Shown in pieces: positions 63,351 to 64,000 of a stretch of 64,000 bases of DNA. This stretch comes from Pseudomonadota bacterium (GTDB lineage Bacteria; Myxococcota_A; Polyangia; Polyangiales; Polyangiaceae), in NCBI GenBank assembly GCA_023423895.1, contig JAFAER010000053.1:1-64000 (forward strand), read 5' to 3'. Below the pieces are notes generated by a model. It was not told the origin of the DNA and made no database searches. It saw only the letters and a program-made list of their open reading frames with translations. The position numbers were made by a program, and so were the translations under genes. Position 1 is the first letter of the stretch, and every line of letters begins with the position of its first letter.

Positions 63351-64000
63351 TGTCGAGATTCAACCTTGTCGTGCATTCGGGATGGCTGTTCGCCGCCGCC
63401 TTCACCGCGAGCGCGCTCAGTCAAGGCTGCTCGGACAGCGAAGCCGACGCCACGTTGCCGCCTCCTCCATCGCCAACCGAGGACGCCGGCGTCGACGCCG
63501 CCGCCTCGGACGCCACGACCGAAGACAGCGGGGGACCTGCCCCGGCCTCCTTCTCGGGTGAGGTGACGTGCGGTGCGTCGGGCCCGTGCGTCGTCGGGAT
63601 CGCCGCAAATGCAGGACACCACATCTGCGCGCTTCTCGCGGACAAGACGGTTCGTTGCTGGGGGCAGAACGACCGCGGTCAGCTTGGTGTCGCGCCGACG
63701 GAGAGCGAGGAGCCCGGCGATCTCGCTCACTCTCCCAAGCCGGTTCGCCCCGACGAACTGTCGAACGTGACGCAGATCAGCGTGAACGGGAGCGCCGGCG
63801 GCACGAGCTGTGCACGTGTCGAGGACGGCCGCGCTCTCTGCTGGGGCTCGAACTCCACGGGCCAGCTCGGCCTCGACGCCAACGCGGTGATCCGTGATGC
63901 GGACGCGCACCCGATGCCGACCGCGGTCGAGGGCGTGCCGTACGCAAGTCGCATCGACCTCGCCAGTGGATTCGCCTGCGCCGTCGGGCGCCTCGGAGAA
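63350..64000 (+). CDS. RCC1-repeat lipoprotein (module C), cut by the window end
   Basis: The ATG at 63350 overlaps the previous stop, and the frame is open for 217 codons to the window edge. The lipobox ends ALSQGC, followed by a Pro/Asp/Ala linker. The visible RCC1 blades are ICALLADKTVRCWGQNDRGQ and SCARVEDGRALCWGSNSTGQ, and a third begins with FACAVGRLGE. In modules A and B this place is also held by an RCC1 gene followed by the IgGFc-type gene, so the same may follow here. Confidence 0.88.
   Translation, partial: MSRFNLVVHSGWLFAAAFTASALSQGCSDSEADATLPPPPSPTEDAGVDAAASDATTEDSGGPAPASFSGEVTCGASGPCVVGIAANAGHHICALLADKTVRCWGQNDRGQLGVAPTESEEPGDLAHSPKPVRPDELSNVTQISVNGSAGGTSCARVEDGRALCWGSNSTGQLGLDANAVIRDADAHPMPTAVEGVPYASRIDLASGFACAVGRLGE

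Overview
The window is high-GC bacterial DNA with dense, often overlapping genes. It carries many Asp/Ala/Gly-rich ('DAG' linker) lipoproteins, a eukaryote-like Ser/Thr kinase, ECF sigma factors and YD-repeat, RCC1 and IgGFc-binding-type proteins. This mix points to a myxobacterium, probably of the Sorangiineae/Polyangiales (Labilithrix-like). That placement is inferred from content only; no rRNA or tRNA gene is visible.

Left part (1-17 kb): a 5'-truncated RHS/YD-repeat protein running off the left edge, an HNH nuclease, about 1 kb without a convincing gene, a HEAT/TPR envelope protein and an acylphosphatase. Next come a Ser/Thr kinase followed by DUF2760-Hsp70-Hsp70(DUF3731), a lipoprotein, an MFS exporter and a modBC pair without modA.

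The main feature is one gene module present three times. Each copy has an exported protein with a conserved ~100-residue N-terminal domain (called here the YAP-C protein), an ECF sigma factor and a one-TM protein with a C-terminal TPR-like domain. These go with a translationally coupled run of lipoproteins: Stig1-like Cys-rich, beta-propeller 1, beta-propeller 2, RCC1-repeat and IgGFc-binding-type. Copy A is 17315-28250 and has an extra RCC1 gene. Copy B is 40891-53879; its regulatory half is on the minus strand with an FGE-like lipoprotein, and its lipoprotein run is divergent. Copy C is 57114 to beyond 64000 and is cut off inside its RCC1 gene. The simplest reading is an ECF-controlled, surface-exposed lipoprotein system whose function I cannot name.

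Between copies A and B lie a large membrane-spanning AAA/STAND-type ATPase coupled to a LmbE/PIG-L-family lipoprotein deacetylase, a processive GT2 glycosyltransferase, two polytopic GT-C-like proteins, a small lipoprotein and an AtoE-type short-chain fatty acid transporter. Between B and C lie a Cys-rich lipoprotein, a cluster of interspersed 41-44 bp non-coding repeats, a small lipoprotein and an orphan LivJ-type binding lipoprotein.
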